Under the pieces are notes generated by a model. It did not search any database, was not told where the DNA came from, and saw nothing but the letters and a program-made list of their open reading frames with translations. A stretch of 59,246 bases of DNA. Source: Zoopage sp. CT-All. Taxonomy: Eukaryota; Zoopagomycota; Zoopagomycetes; Zoopagales; Zoopagaceae. Below are positions 9,600 to 20,304 of this stretch, piece by piece (position 1 is the stretch's first letter; each line of letters starts with the position of its first letter). The stretch is from positions 1 through 59,246 of the forward strand of contig QZWS01000004.1 in assembly GCA_004114245.1 (NCBI GenBank), written 5' to 3'. The translations under genes and the position numbers were made by a program.

Positions 9600-11171
9600 T
9601 CAATTGCTAAGCAAGATTATCATCCACCCATTTTGGAACTGAATTCTTCTTTCTGAGAAGATGCAACACCTCCAATGCCAAGCCTTTGGTGCCATTCTCT
9701 GCAAAATATTTAAGCAATAAATGCCAAACCTGCCACTTCAGCCATTCTTTTATCATACTCACATGCTTTGGCTCGTCCATGTTCAGCTCATCTTGTGGGG
9801 GTATAAGGCCACAGAAGGCAAGGGAGGAGTCTCAGGATGTGGTGTAGTGCAGAGTAAGTCTTGTGGAACTTAATGTATCAGAAGAGAGACTGCTACTTTT
9901 CTACTACCACACCACACAGGGTGCTAAGATGTATTGGCCAGGTACTTGTGTTGGCTGGATGAAGAAAAGAGAGCCATCACTCTGTCTCTAGACTGCAGGC
10001 CTGATAGGGGGGTTCAATCCAAGAAGAGCACAGTAGATGGTAGTAAAAACGAGCTGCATTTGCAAGATATTCTTCAATTAGTTAAAAATGAGAGGTACTC
10101 CTTCAATGTAATTAGGAGACTAAAATGATCAGAATTCCCAAATGAGTTTCTTGCCAAACATTGCCCTGTTGGTAGATGAAAGCTGTGGGTCAATGACATA
10201 CACTAGCCCTTGGATGATATCATAAAGGCTTAATTGGCTAGAGCCAATGCTTTTCAGTGGATTGTACTAAGAGTTGGGATCATAATACAGCATGCCATAG
10301 TTGAGAAAATCTAATGATTTTATGCCTTGCTCATAGGTCAGATAGTTGAAGAGAGATGCCAGGATATGATTGAGTGTCCCAATACTGCCTCTGATGAGTC
10401 TCCAAGCTTGATCAGCAGAAAAACAAATGCCTTGTGAAATTGTACTGCAGAGGACAGTAGAAATGGCGTGTTAAACATGTCAACCATTGGTTTTGCAATG
10501 TGCTTCAATATATTTGAGTATATCAACAAGCCAAAGGAGTTGCTTTTTAGTCCAGCCATCATCCATGTTAATCTTGCAAAGCAGATAATCTGCATGAATC
10601 TTGGCAAAGTTTGAAATCCAATACAGATCACATACCCTGGCTTTGATAATCTCCTCCACAAGGTCCAATGGTGATATCAGAATCCAGTCGGACTTGATAA
10701 TGCCATGTTCAGCAACAGAAAACAGGAGACTTGAGTAACTTTTGGGACAAACTTGGAGCAGGATGATAAATAGATAGGCTTCATACTGTAGCCAGCATGC
10801 GCCTCTATAAACTGGTTGCGCATGCAGGCAAGTTTGACAATTAGCTCATCACAAACTTCCTTAAAGTCACAAGTTGCACAGTCATTAGCAGTACAGCTAA
10901 TGATTCCCACTAATTGCTGGGTTATATATGCATATAAGGTCATTCTTATGTTCATCTCCTCCTGATTGAATTTGTTCCAAGCTATGCTGGTCTGGTTGAT
11001 AGTATCAAGTGTCATGAATTTGGTCATATTTGGACAGTTTTTATAGATACCTGGGCATTGAAAGGGATTATCCATTGATGTACCATCATTGATGGGAAGA
11101 CTGCCAGCGGAGGCCATGACACAGCTTGCAAATGCCAGAACAGCAAGTGTGCAGGGTGCAATAGGAAGCAT
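9600..11171 (-). pseudogene. Decayed second copy of the secreted-protein family
   Basis: The start MLPIAPCTLAVLAFASCV is still recognisable as the family signal peptide. The frame runs 164 codons to about 10677, then breaks. Homology continues in another frame (10338-10661, with NMDDGW and DLVEEIIKA counterparts of copy 1) and on to about 9640 with further stops. Aligned to copy 1, most CG dinucleotides are TG or CA, as in CTGCGGG to CTGTGGG and ACACGTAC to ACATACAC. Fragments of a conserved block (NPFQ near residue 36) resemble copy 3 rather than copy 1. The copy is not functional as read. Confidence 0.85.
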
Positions 11172-11578
11172 CTATTCTATTGTTTTTGTTGTGTGCAATA
11201 AGGAGGTCCAGATGCAGAGGCAAGATGAGGCAGTATCCAACAGTAAAAAAAAGGAGATGTAATGAGATCTCATTTCACAGTCAACACAAGGTATGCCCTG
11301 CACAGGTCATGCATTGCATGTGATAACAATCACTAACCAGTTGTAGCAAGAGCATTTCTTAGAGCAACACATCCTGGCTAGTGTTGGGATATATACACAT
11401 TTATAAATATTCTATTTCCAATTGGAGATGAGATAGATATGGAAACCCTCTCAAACACCAAAAGCAGGCTTGGTGTAGAACATCCTAGCTACCTAGGCGC
11501 AGTAAACAGGGGTGGTTAGGATGCCCACCAGAGGATGGCAACTCTTGAACACGTGTTCCGTGAGCACATCTCGCAAGC
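11172..11578. other. Intergenic, CpG-poor, with promoter sequence shared with copy 3
   Basis: The stretch about 11325-11400 (CACTAACCAGTTG...CACATCCTGGCTAG) aligns with about 46390-46455 upstream of the third family copy. Copies 2 and 3 therefore share at least 230 bp of upstream DNA. From about 11490 the CpG content rises into the PRP28 leader. Confidence 0.55.
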
Positions 11579-13863
11579 ATGCGATCTGCGTCGACAACGG
11601 CTGCCAAAGTAATGCGCCATCCAACCGCGCCGATCTAACCAGAAGCAGCCAGTGTTCTTGAAAAAGGCCCAGCGGGAGCAGCTTGCTGCTGAGGAGAAAC
11701 AGCAAGAGGCGGATGCTGCTCGCCAGCGCGTGGAGGAGGAGGCCCGGCAGCGGCGGGAGTTTGAGCAGCGCGCGGTCAGCGAGCTCAGACGACGTGGGTA
11801 TAGCACATGAACATAAACAGCCCTGAGCATGGTCTGATTGGTAGGTCAGGAGGAGGAACGACATGTCCGGGATGGACGATATCGCCGCGACGCTCGGCAG
11901 CGACCGCGTCCAGATGAAACCGACGTTCGTGATTCAAAACACTCCAAGCCGGAAACAGCTGTAGAGTATGCTACGCATATAACACCAAGCGAGTTATCCG
12001 CCATCAAGGTATTTCTTCTCCACCTTGCAACACCAATGATACCGATCAAGCATCGATAGGCCTCGTTCCTGGGTGCCGGCGACGAAAGGGTCCGGAAGAT
12101 TCGGAAATCGAATGATCGAAAGGTGACCTTTGACTGGGACGCATCCGAAGATACCTCCGTCGACAGATTTGGCCTGGCGCCGCCGTCAACCCTGAAGACC
12201 GCTTTCGGAGGGCATACTGTGTTCGACGATGACATTGAGCGTCTTCCTGGCCGCAGGTCTGGGAACACTGGTCGGGCTGACGGGAAAAAGGACTCGTCGC
12301 GTCGTGGCGGCGGTGCAGACGATGCAATGGATGATAAGCACTGGACGGAGAAGTCGCTCGCGGACATGCGGGAGCGCGACTGGCGCATCATGCGAGAGGA
12401 TTTCCGTATTTCAACGCGCGGCGGCAAGATCCCGAATCCCATCCGCAGTTGGGTCGAGGCCGGTCTCCCGCCACGCATTCTTGAGGTGATCACCGATGTG
12501 GGGTACACGGATCCGACTCCGATTCAGCGGCAGGCGATTCCCATTGGCTTGCAGAATCGAGATATCGTTGGAATCGCCGAGACCGGGAGCGGCAAAACCG
12601 CAGCGTTTGTCATCCCCATGATCATGTACATCAGCGAACTGCCGCCACTGACGCCAGAGAATGCGACCATGGGGCCGTACGCGCTGATACTCGCACCCAC
12701 GCGCGAGCTTGCGCTGCAGATTGATCAGGAGACGCGGAGATTCGCGGACAGGATCGGGTATCGCTGTGTATCCATCATTGGCGGACATTCGCTTGCGGAA
12801 CAGTCGTTTCACATGCACCAGGGCGCGCATGTAATCGTCGCCACTCCGGGAAGACTTGTGGATTGTCTGGAGCGCAGGATCCTCGTGCTGGATCAGTGTG
12901 CCTACTTGGTGCTCGACGAGGCAGACAAGATGATTGATATGGGCTTCGAAGTTGCGCTGAACACTATTCTGGAGGCTCTTCCAGTGACCAACCTCAAACC
13001 AGAGGATGAGATAGAGAGTGTGGAGATGGCGACAGCGACAGCGACAACCAGAAAATATCGTCAGACGGTGATGTTCTCAGCGACCATGCCGCCCGCCTTG
13101 GAGCGAATCGCCAGAAAGTTGATCCAGTCATCTGCCACAGCGCTATGTACTCATGCTGGATAGATATTTGCGCAAACCAGTATCGGTGACAATCGGCTCT
13201 GCTGGTGAGGCGGTTGGGTCGGTGACACAGATCGTCGAGATGATTCACGAGGAACGCAGGCGTCAACAGCGCCTTGAGCAGATTCTCAGCGAATACAAGT
13301 ACCAACCACCGATCATCGTTTTTGTCAATCAAAAGGCGAGCGTGGATGCACTGGCAAGGTCGCTTGGGAAGCTAGGATTCAAGACCACTACATTGCATGG
13401 TGGCAAGAGCCAGGATCAGAGGTGAGATGCCAAGATATGCGCTTTAGCTCCATTGACATGATGCGCAGAGAGCATGCCCTGGCGCAGATTAAGCGGGGCG
13501 AGGCCGATATACTCGTTGCCACGGACGTTGCTGGTCGCGGAATTGATGTTAAAGATGTATCCCTTGTAGTGAACTTTGATATGGCCAAGAATATTGAAGG
13601 TCTGTCGCAGCACTTCCGCTCGTCTATCATTGACCATTGCAGACTACACGCACCGGATTGGCCGAACTGGGCGTGCTGGCAAAGCCGGCACAGCCATTAC
13701 CTTTCTCACGAACGCCGATACGGAGGTGATGTACGATCTGCGCAAGATGCTGCAGAGGTCGGGCTATGCGATTCCGCCCGAGTTGGAGAAGCATGAGGCA
13801 GCGCAAGCCAAGCCAGGAACGGTCAAAACAAAGCGGAAGCACGAGGAAACGTTATACCAGTAG
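11579..13863 (+). CDS. PRP28: DEAD-box splicing helicase Prp28 (DDX23)
   Basis: ATP-dependent RNA helicase of the U5/tri-snRNP that displaces U1 from the 5' splice site. Exons 11579-11608, 11643-11793, 11845-12008, 12060-13117, 13164-13421, 13469-13599 and 13643-13863 give 670 residues with consistent phase throughout. Landmarks in order: [14 protein letters not shown]...DWDASEDTS, the diagnostic DWRIMREDF and [12 protein letters not shown]-motif, [34 protein letters not shown] and [10 protein letters not shown]. The end [12 protein letters not shown] is family-typical. Exon 1 is only ten codons. Its acceptor could be 11642 or 11648, and the latter gives the more usual K-PVFLKK. Introns are 34-51 nt. 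The RS region of animal DDX23 is missing, as in yeast. Confidence 0.94.
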
Positions 13864-14167
13864 AAGATGTACATTGCCGTTCCCTGCATCCACCTGCTGA
13901 TTACCAACGGTGCATATGATCAGATGGAGTGGGTATGCCTAGATATGGAGCTAGTGAGGTCATGAGTCAAGCTTATGGCTGAAATTATTTGGCCAAATAT
14001 AGGCATCTTGAAATGTATATATTTGATTTGGCATTCACAGGATTAGAGAACAAGACTAGATGATGGAGTCTGAGGAAGTAGAAGGTGCCTAGGACTTGAA
14101 GTATGGAGAGAAAGGGGACAAGCAAGGACAGGCTGTGTAAAAAGGGTGTAATTTTGCAGTAAAAGAG

Positions 14168-14217
14168 GGCTACTTATTTTAGGCACCTGCCTTGATTAAG
14201 CACCTATTTTAAGCAGC
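14168..14217. repeat. Decayed hairpin related to the element at 45291
   Basis: CTACTTATTTTAGGCACC followed, after a short CTTGATTAA spacer, by GCACCTATTTTAAGCAGC forms an imperfect inverted repeat. It matches the perfect hairpin at 45291-45348, including the loop start (CTGCCT). The CpG of the 45-kb copy (GGCGCC) is CpA here (GGCACC). Confidence 0.6.
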
Positions 14218-14237
14218 TCTGCTCATAAGTATCTCTT

Positions 14238-14289
14238 CATCTTCCTATCCAACATCCTAATAATCTTGCCCATCACCAGTGTTCCAACA
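14238..14289 (+). repeat. Dispersed repeat, copy A
   Basis: About 52 bases from CATCTTCCTATCC to TGTTCCAACA match 26633-26686 at roughly four of five positions. Both copies end in TTCCAACA, which resembles the 3' end of a Copia-type LTR, but no matching TGTTGGAA start was found. Confidence 0.55.
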
Positions 14290-14595
14290 CTTCAATAGGT
14301 TATGAGCCCAATGCCCAATGATCCTCTACTGCATGCCATTCAATTACCTCTTGCACACTGCCCGCATGCAATGCTGGAGTGGCGCAGGAGGAGTGGCGCA
14401 GGAGCTGGGCATTGGTTGTCAAGTGACGGCCGATGATCGGTTGCTCCTCTCAAATGAGTGCCACGCAGAATGGGAAATCTGCTTACGAATCCGAACGACG
14501 TCACTTTAAATCAACGCTGCGTCCTGCCACGGCCTGCCCGCCGCTGCATGCCTCTCGCCCTACTCCCGCCCACATCCGCATTTGCTCACCTGGTC

Positions 14596-17526
14596 ATGCT
14601 CTCCGCCTTCTCGAAACACGCCACCCTGCTGCGGCGCTGCTACCCTACCCTGCCCAATGAGCCGCCGACGCGCCCGCGCGCCTCCGACCTCGCCTACCTC
14701 CGATTCTATCTCCAGTCTCGCCCAGAGAAGCTGCTCAAGGTTGGCGCGTGGCTCGAGCTGCGGGTCAAGGGCGATGTGTGGCGTGTGCGGGACGACGCCG
14801 TCGTGGTGTCGCTCGTCATCGCTGAAAATGCCGTGGAGGTGGCTGGGAGGAAGGATGTGCGATTCATTGCGACGTGTGTGATGCGCATGGTTGAGGATGT
14901 GGTGGGTGCGGTGCTGGCAGGGCATGGCAAGGCGCAGGGCGGATCCTTTGCGCGCATGGCGATATTCCAGCAGACTTGTCAGCTGGTGCTCCCTCGCCGA
15001 TGTCCATCGCCTGTGTATTGACTCCTCCGCTAGTTGGTGACGTTCTGTCGGGTGTTTGATGCGAGCACAGGATATGGCATTGATGTGGAGTTCTCCACAG
15101 TGTTCAACAACGTCGTGGCACTATTCGCTCAGCTCGCCGGCTCCTCCTCTATCGCGTAAATATTCGCACTGCTAATGACGATGACGCCATTGGATTTAGG
15201 ATCAAATTTATGACTATCAAGGTGCTGCTCAGCGTGATCACATCTGATGCTGCCAAATCCGTCGATGCCAAAATGTTTCTGCGCAAGGCGGTTCCGGCGC
15301 TCTTGGCGGCTGTGCCCTGGCATGCCACGAGCAAATTAAGATCGTAGGGCTTGATCTGCAGCTAGCACATTTGACACCGTTTGAAGGGCCGACGAGCAAG
15401 ACATTATCGTCGACAAAGCCATGCTTGCCCCAACAGATGGCTCTGATCTGACCGAGTTGCACTGCCACATCCTCTCCATACACGCCCTGTGGCTATTCCT
15501 CGCAGACTCTGGCGTCGTCAATGTCAAGCTCGTAACGGTGGCCGCCATTCGATATCTAGACGAGCTAGATGGCAAGCGCACAAAGGAATCTCTGCCTTTG
15601 GACGACGAGTTAGCCGCCGGATGGCGTGGCCATGCCCGTGAACTCTTCTCCTTCGTCTACTCCGCTGTGCAGAGACAAAGCCGTTTTGTCATTGTCATGG
15701 AAGTTCTATCGCAGCTCGAGCTCTGCAGGTTTCCTGGTGACAGTGACAAGCAATTCGGCCTGCTCGCTACAATCCGTGATCTGCAAGAAATGCCTGCCAG
15801 CGGCATCCTCGTTGATCCGCTTTCCCCAGAAAGTATCAGTGGCGCAGGGTCTTCCGCTGCCGGCATCGTTGCTTCGTCTTCGACGGCATATAAGGCTTTC
15901 TGCGGCGGGGTGAGTATTTTGGAGCTGCTTGATGTCCTCATCTCGCAGCTACTCCGCGTGATATCAGCAGATGCAATAGCAAACGAGTGCAAAGAGCCGC
16001 AGGCGTTGCTTCGCCATGCATTAATGGACTGCATAGCATCCCTTGGCTACCGAGCATACTACCCGGCTCAAGTAGCGGATGTCATGGAGGCACTGTCCCG
16101 GCGCATCGTTCTTCCTGGTGCTGCGATGATTGACGGCCAAACAGAGGCGACGGAAGTGCCCAGCGGCGTTACGGCTGATGTTAGGTCTGCAAATCGGAAA
16201 TCGGATCGTGCCACAGCGGCGCGAACGGTACTCAGTGCCGATAGCGATCAAGGCCGTTCGGTTATTCTTGACTGCATGCGGATGGTTCTTGAAGCGAGCC
16301 AAAGAGCAGAAGGCGATGGTGGTCAGAGCACCCGCTTTGCCGTTCCGACCGAGTCCGTAGACGTTTCCATGCATCTTATATGTGGCTCTGCAGGCCCATC
16401 GACACGGATATCTGCCCTGCTGTTGCTTCGGGCTTTTGCATCTAATGACACCAAGGTCAGTGCGGCGGCTCATGCAAAATTCGAGTCTGATCATACGCAG
16501 GCAACAAAGCACCTAACCGTGGATCATATTTCGTTCCGACAGCGAATTCATCGTGTTGTGTACACATGGCTTACCTGTCCAAGTGATAAAATCCCGACCG
16601 ACTACATCGCCAGCCAACAGCTTATGCGAATGCTTCTCAGTCGATTCAACGAGGATGAAGTCATGCGATCCATTCCCTTCTGTGGCTCCCTATTGCAGGA
16701 CGCCACGAGACTGGACAATCCCGAGCAGTGCTTGGCGTTGCAGACGTTTGTTCTCTCATACCTGGTGCCAGTCGGAAAGACGCTTGATAACTCGGCGGTT
16801 GCTGAGTTTGCGGCAAAGTCAATTGAAACATGCAGGACAATTGGTCAATGGCCCTTGTGGTGGCCTGCCGACATAGACTCGTGCGTATGCACGGCTGATT
16901 TCAGCAAGGCCAACACGACGACTGATCGACCAAAGGCAGCCTTTGAGACATCTGTGACGAAAAGACAGCTTGTTGATGTGCTTGCCGGCGACGCCAAGCT
17001 AGAGGCCACGTGTGCGGATGTCAGGTCCTTGCTGGAGCGCCCGTTTGCGAAAGATGCCTCGACTAGCGTGGCGCACAATAGTGCTTCGGCGTCGGACAGC
17101 GCCAATGAGACGCTGAAACTACGAATTCGGACGTCAAGGGTTCCCGAGGCAGCCAAATCTCGGCTTCCGGTTTCGTCTGTTTTCCGGACTCTAGTTGAAG
17201 ATGCCCCAATCGAGCTACCGACGCGCAAGTCGATTAAAGTGCATGATTTGCGAGCAGTGCTGGGCATGGCCAGTATGCTGCATCCACAGACGTTGAGCAG
17301 CGGCGATACCAGTGAGCCAAGTTCGAGCATCACGGCAGCCACCGAGGATGCCAACGGTGCCCATAACAATGATATTTTCCGCAAGATCGGAGCTATTCCG
17401 CGCAAGGCCAGGGTAAGAGCGAGTGCTGTGCATCGCGAGAGCTTCATATCACTGTAGGCGATTACTCAGCGCGAAACAAGCGATCTGCTGCGCAAACTCG
17501 GAACCAGCAATAGAAACGCAAGGTAA
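14596..17526 (+). CDS. EFR3: Efr3-type plasma-membrane scaffold of PI 4-kinase
   Basis: Efr3 anchors the Stt4 PI4-kinase complex (with Ypp1/TTC7) at the plasma membrane. Exons 14596-14985, 15034-15155, 15200-15343, 15387-17412 and 17458-17526 give 916 residues. The start MLSAFSKHATLLRRCYP, followed by YLRFYLQSRPEKLLKVGAWL, matches the fungal Efr3 N-terminus (a Cys-Tyr-Pro motif, then a helical repeat). The rest is armadillo-like helical sequence with long Ser/Thr-rich loops in the last third. Upstream in-frame ATGs at 14458 and 14473 precede the conserved start and were rejected. The N-terminal Cys could be palmitoylated, as in animal EFR3 (inference). The last exon rests on a good donor/acceptor pair only. 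Confidence 0.82.
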
Positions 17527-17685
17527 TTCCGTTCTAGCACGCGCTTCGCACGACTGTTCAATATTATAGGAGCACTGTATCATTAGTTCGTGCGCCGGAG
17601 ACGTGAGCATATACGGGTGAATATGTATGTTATAATGGACAAAGTGTTGGTACTCTACGTGAGAACAAGGCCACGGAGACTGAAC

Positions 17686-18282
17686 CTAACCCATTGCGTG
17701 GTCTGGCTCATCCAAATGCGACATAGCTGCACTCTGCTCCCTTGCAGACTCTTCCTCGGCGCGAGCAACACACTGGTTGACAACCTCAATGAGATGCTGA
17801 TTCTCCATGGCCGCGGCCACCCGCTCCTTGTCATTCAATTGCTTATTCACGGCCATTTCGGACTGATGAGTGCCTTCGCGCACGAATATATCAATCTGGG
17901 TGCAATTAGCACGCCCGCGACTACGAAATTAACGACAGCGCACCTTGAATCGCCGAGGCAGGGTGCGCATCAGCCGCACGCGGATGCACAGCCCGATCAG
18001 CGTTGCCATGCTGCAATGCGGAATCGTTGGCGTGAAATCCACCCGCACAACGCCCACAGTGTCGTCCACATACACATGCTCTTCCTGCGTCACATGCAGC
18101 TGCTCGAGCGTCATTGGGTGCTCGGGGTCGTTGATGGCGCGGATGAGGTCAAAGATCTCTGCGGCCGAGTAGGGGGTGAGCACATCGGAGGCAGGGCGAG
18201 CGAACCGCGGATGGGCGCGCGACTCGACGGCGTAGATGATCGGGTTGGCGTTGATGAGGCCCGAGGAGAGCGAGACGGACAT
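17686..18282 (-). CDS. CIA2: Cytosolic Fe-S assembly protein Cia2 (MIP18/FAM96)
   Basis: Targeting subunit that delivers Fe-S clusters to cytosolic and nuclear apoproteins together with Cia1 and Met18. Exons 17944-18282 and 17686-17895 (on the minus strand, split by a 48-nt intron) give 182 residues. Visible signatures are [32 protein letters not shown]-like [18 protein letters not shown] with the conserved Cys, and the C-terminal REGTHQSE...[16 protein letters not shown]. The ATG at 18282 was chosen. A longer frame begins with a non-ATG codon. The gene is convergent with EFR3, 159 bp between stops. Confidence 0.95.
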
Positions 18283-19025
18283 TGCGATGGAGAGCAATCA
18301 GATGTTTTTATTTTAGTGTGACTGTCAGCGACGGAGTCAGACTCAACAGCCTGGGACCTAACAGAATCCAGAAGAACAAAAATGTCATCAAGGTGATGAC
18401 ATGGTATTAGTAATCCAGTAGCATAAAGGAGAGCAAGCACAACTTGTCTCCTGACAAATACAGAAATTCTATACCCTGAAACTCAACAGTTGGCGCTTGG
18501 ACGAACGTGACATATCCTATGCGGAATGGCAAATCTAGACGATGCCTCTATTGTGGCTGTTGAATGTTTATACACCTTGATCCAGCACCAACCCGATCAT
18601 CCAATCATCCAATCATCCATCAAAAGAGAGAGCACTACAGCAACATCATCAGCATATTGAAAGCGCAAGACTCACAGCAGAGCAAGCACTTTGAGCCAGT
18701 TGAATTCGATGATTGCCAGCTTCTGCCAAATATGCAACTGTCAATGTCGTTGTTTGCGATTCGTCATTCACATCGCAAACCTAATCATGCAAATTAATCA
18801 AGTTGTTTTCATCAACGTATTCAAACCGTGAGCGATGGCCACTTGCAATGCATATTGGCATCGCACTTGCAGCCCGGTGCTGCCGATAGTGCTGCCAATG
18901 GCCGATCTTCTGATACTATGCAAGATTAAATAGTTCAAGTGCTGATCGGATACAAACCACTCTTATTCCATTGCACATATGCGGGGGAGTGCAAGACATC
19001 ATCGCGCAACGCTGGCAACACATAT
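18283..19025. other. Intergenic, CpG-poor
   Basis: 18400-18830 is nearly CpG-free, with a short tandem CCAATCATCCAATCATCCA. No exon is supported. The last 100 bases probably hold the 3' end of the deamidase-like gene. Confidence 0.5.
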
Positions 19026-19898
19026 TCAGATCTGGTGGCCAAAGTGGCTATTCCGTTCATACGCAGTAGGAAAACTGCATGGTTCCTCGGATTCTTCGGA
19101 AAACGCGCTGCAAATAGCAATGTATGCTGCACCCCGCATCAGCTCCACCCAGTGGTGTAGCAGAAGGGGAAAGTCCGGGCTGAGCGATGGATCCATGACA
19201 ACATATGCTGGAGGCGAGCCTTTCAAACCGTTCACGCTGACAACCAATGCAACATGAAAGTCCCATCTAGCGAATGCGGGTAAGCAAAACGCATTGCTGA
19301 CTGTTGATCGCGGAAGCATGGGAGCAATTAGCGGCCCTCCGGGTTTCTGGAAAGCATACACAGCTCGGGGCATTGTTGGCGATTGCATAATGCGCATTCT
19401 ATTAGCAGATGAAAGCTCATTTTGGGCCGCCTGATGCAGAGCTGCTTGTTTATCCCCGGGGAAATATGCGCGTTTCGATTCCACAAGCATATGAACTGCA
19501 CGACGCATGCGGGCATAACACCGGCCACTTTCAACGGCCCATGGTACGCAGCACATCACTTCGCAGAGCATTGTATTTGCCTTTACTTGGGAAGAGTACA
19601 TGTGCTGCACCGGGATGCTGGGGAAGTCGCGCAGGTATCGGTGGGCATCCAAGACCTTCCGCAGCGGCCATCTTGGGACAGTCTATAGTTACTAAGCAAT
19701 TGGTACTCAGGACATAACGATGCCAACTTTGAGCATTTCCGACGCTGTATCATCCCCTGCTGTAGTCTGCAGTGGCATCAAGTATTGGAAACGGGTAAAA
19801 ACAGGACATACAATGCCGCGGGCATAGTCAAGGATGGAGGCAGCCGGTACTTTCACACGCTGAGGTGAGAAATTAAGTGGATTTAGATACGAGGGCAT
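19026..19898 (-). CDS. Protein-glutaminase-like deamidase
   Basis: Exons 19719-19898 and 19026-19682 (36-nt intron, phase 0) give 278 residues. The C-terminal half resembles bacterial protein-glutaminase, a papain-like enzyme that deamidates glutamine in proteins. The candidate catalytic Cys lies in GRCYARMRRAV, the His in RWDFHVALVVSV and the Asp in YVVMDPSLSP, in the order and local context of the Cys-His-Asp triad of the Chryseobacterium enzyme. No signal peptide is visible, so either a 5' exon is missed or the protein is cytosolic. CpG is retained while both flanks are CpG-poor, which argues for selection. Similarity was recognised by eye and the N-terminal 100 residues match nothing I know. 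Horizontal origin is possible but unproven. Confidence 0.55.
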
Positions 19899-20304
19899 TG
19901 CAGCGTGATTGTTCCAGAGCGGGTCTATGGGTTCAGTGGTGGTTCACCTGGGAGTACAAAAAAACTACCAGCCATGCTGTGCACTTCGTCATTGTTGGAA
20001 GACAAGAAAATGCAGGATATGGATACTAAAGCTGGTTCCCACACTGCTCTGCTAAACCTCCCTACTGAGTGGGGTGTCACTGTGGACTTCCAAACTGTAA
20101 CCAAACATCGTGTATGCACACATCAAACAACCATGGAGGCTTCATGAGCTGGAACTTGGGCTCAAAAGGTTAAGTGTATTGCCATATTGTGGTTGCTATA
20201 CTAATAGATCAAGTAGGGAGAAAGAGCGAAAGAGAGGACCTTATGGTCAGTTGAAAAGGCTGGGTTGAGGGCTCAGCGAACAGCCAAGCTCAACAGCGCC
20301 CGCC
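19899..20304. other. Intergenic between the deamidase-like gene and the polybromo gene
   Basis: 19930-20250 is CpG-poor, with no supported exon. The last 60 bases carry the leader of the polybromo gene. Confidence 0.5.

Larger units (their letters stand above)
7640..11330. repeat. Head-to-tail tandem duplication of a secreted-protein gene
   Basis: The block from about 7640 to 9170 (3' flank, gene, promoter) is matched in the same orientation by 9411 to about 11330. Both start with a similar AAAAAA-GGAAG...TATTATATTTGGAGCTCTTGG-type stretch and end upstream of the genes with CAGTCAACACAAGGTAT. The second unit is heavily diverged, with most CpG lost, and carries a 139-bp insertion. Confidence 0.8.
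13864..14595. other. Intergenic with decayed dispersed repeats
   Basis: About 13890-14330 is CpG-free and holds two repeat pieces listed separately (14168-14217 and 14238-14289). From 14380 there is a short direct repeat of GGAGTGGCGCAGGA and then the C-rich leader of EFR3. No gene is seen. Confidence 0.6.

Noticed and set aside
14458-14595. Upstream start for EFR3
   Set aside because: The extra residues lie before the conserved Efr3 start and look like translated leader; the ATG at 14596 fits the family.
18564-18797. 77-codon plus-strand frame
   Set aside because: Lies in CpG-poor decayed DNA, low complexity, no signal peptide or family resemblance.
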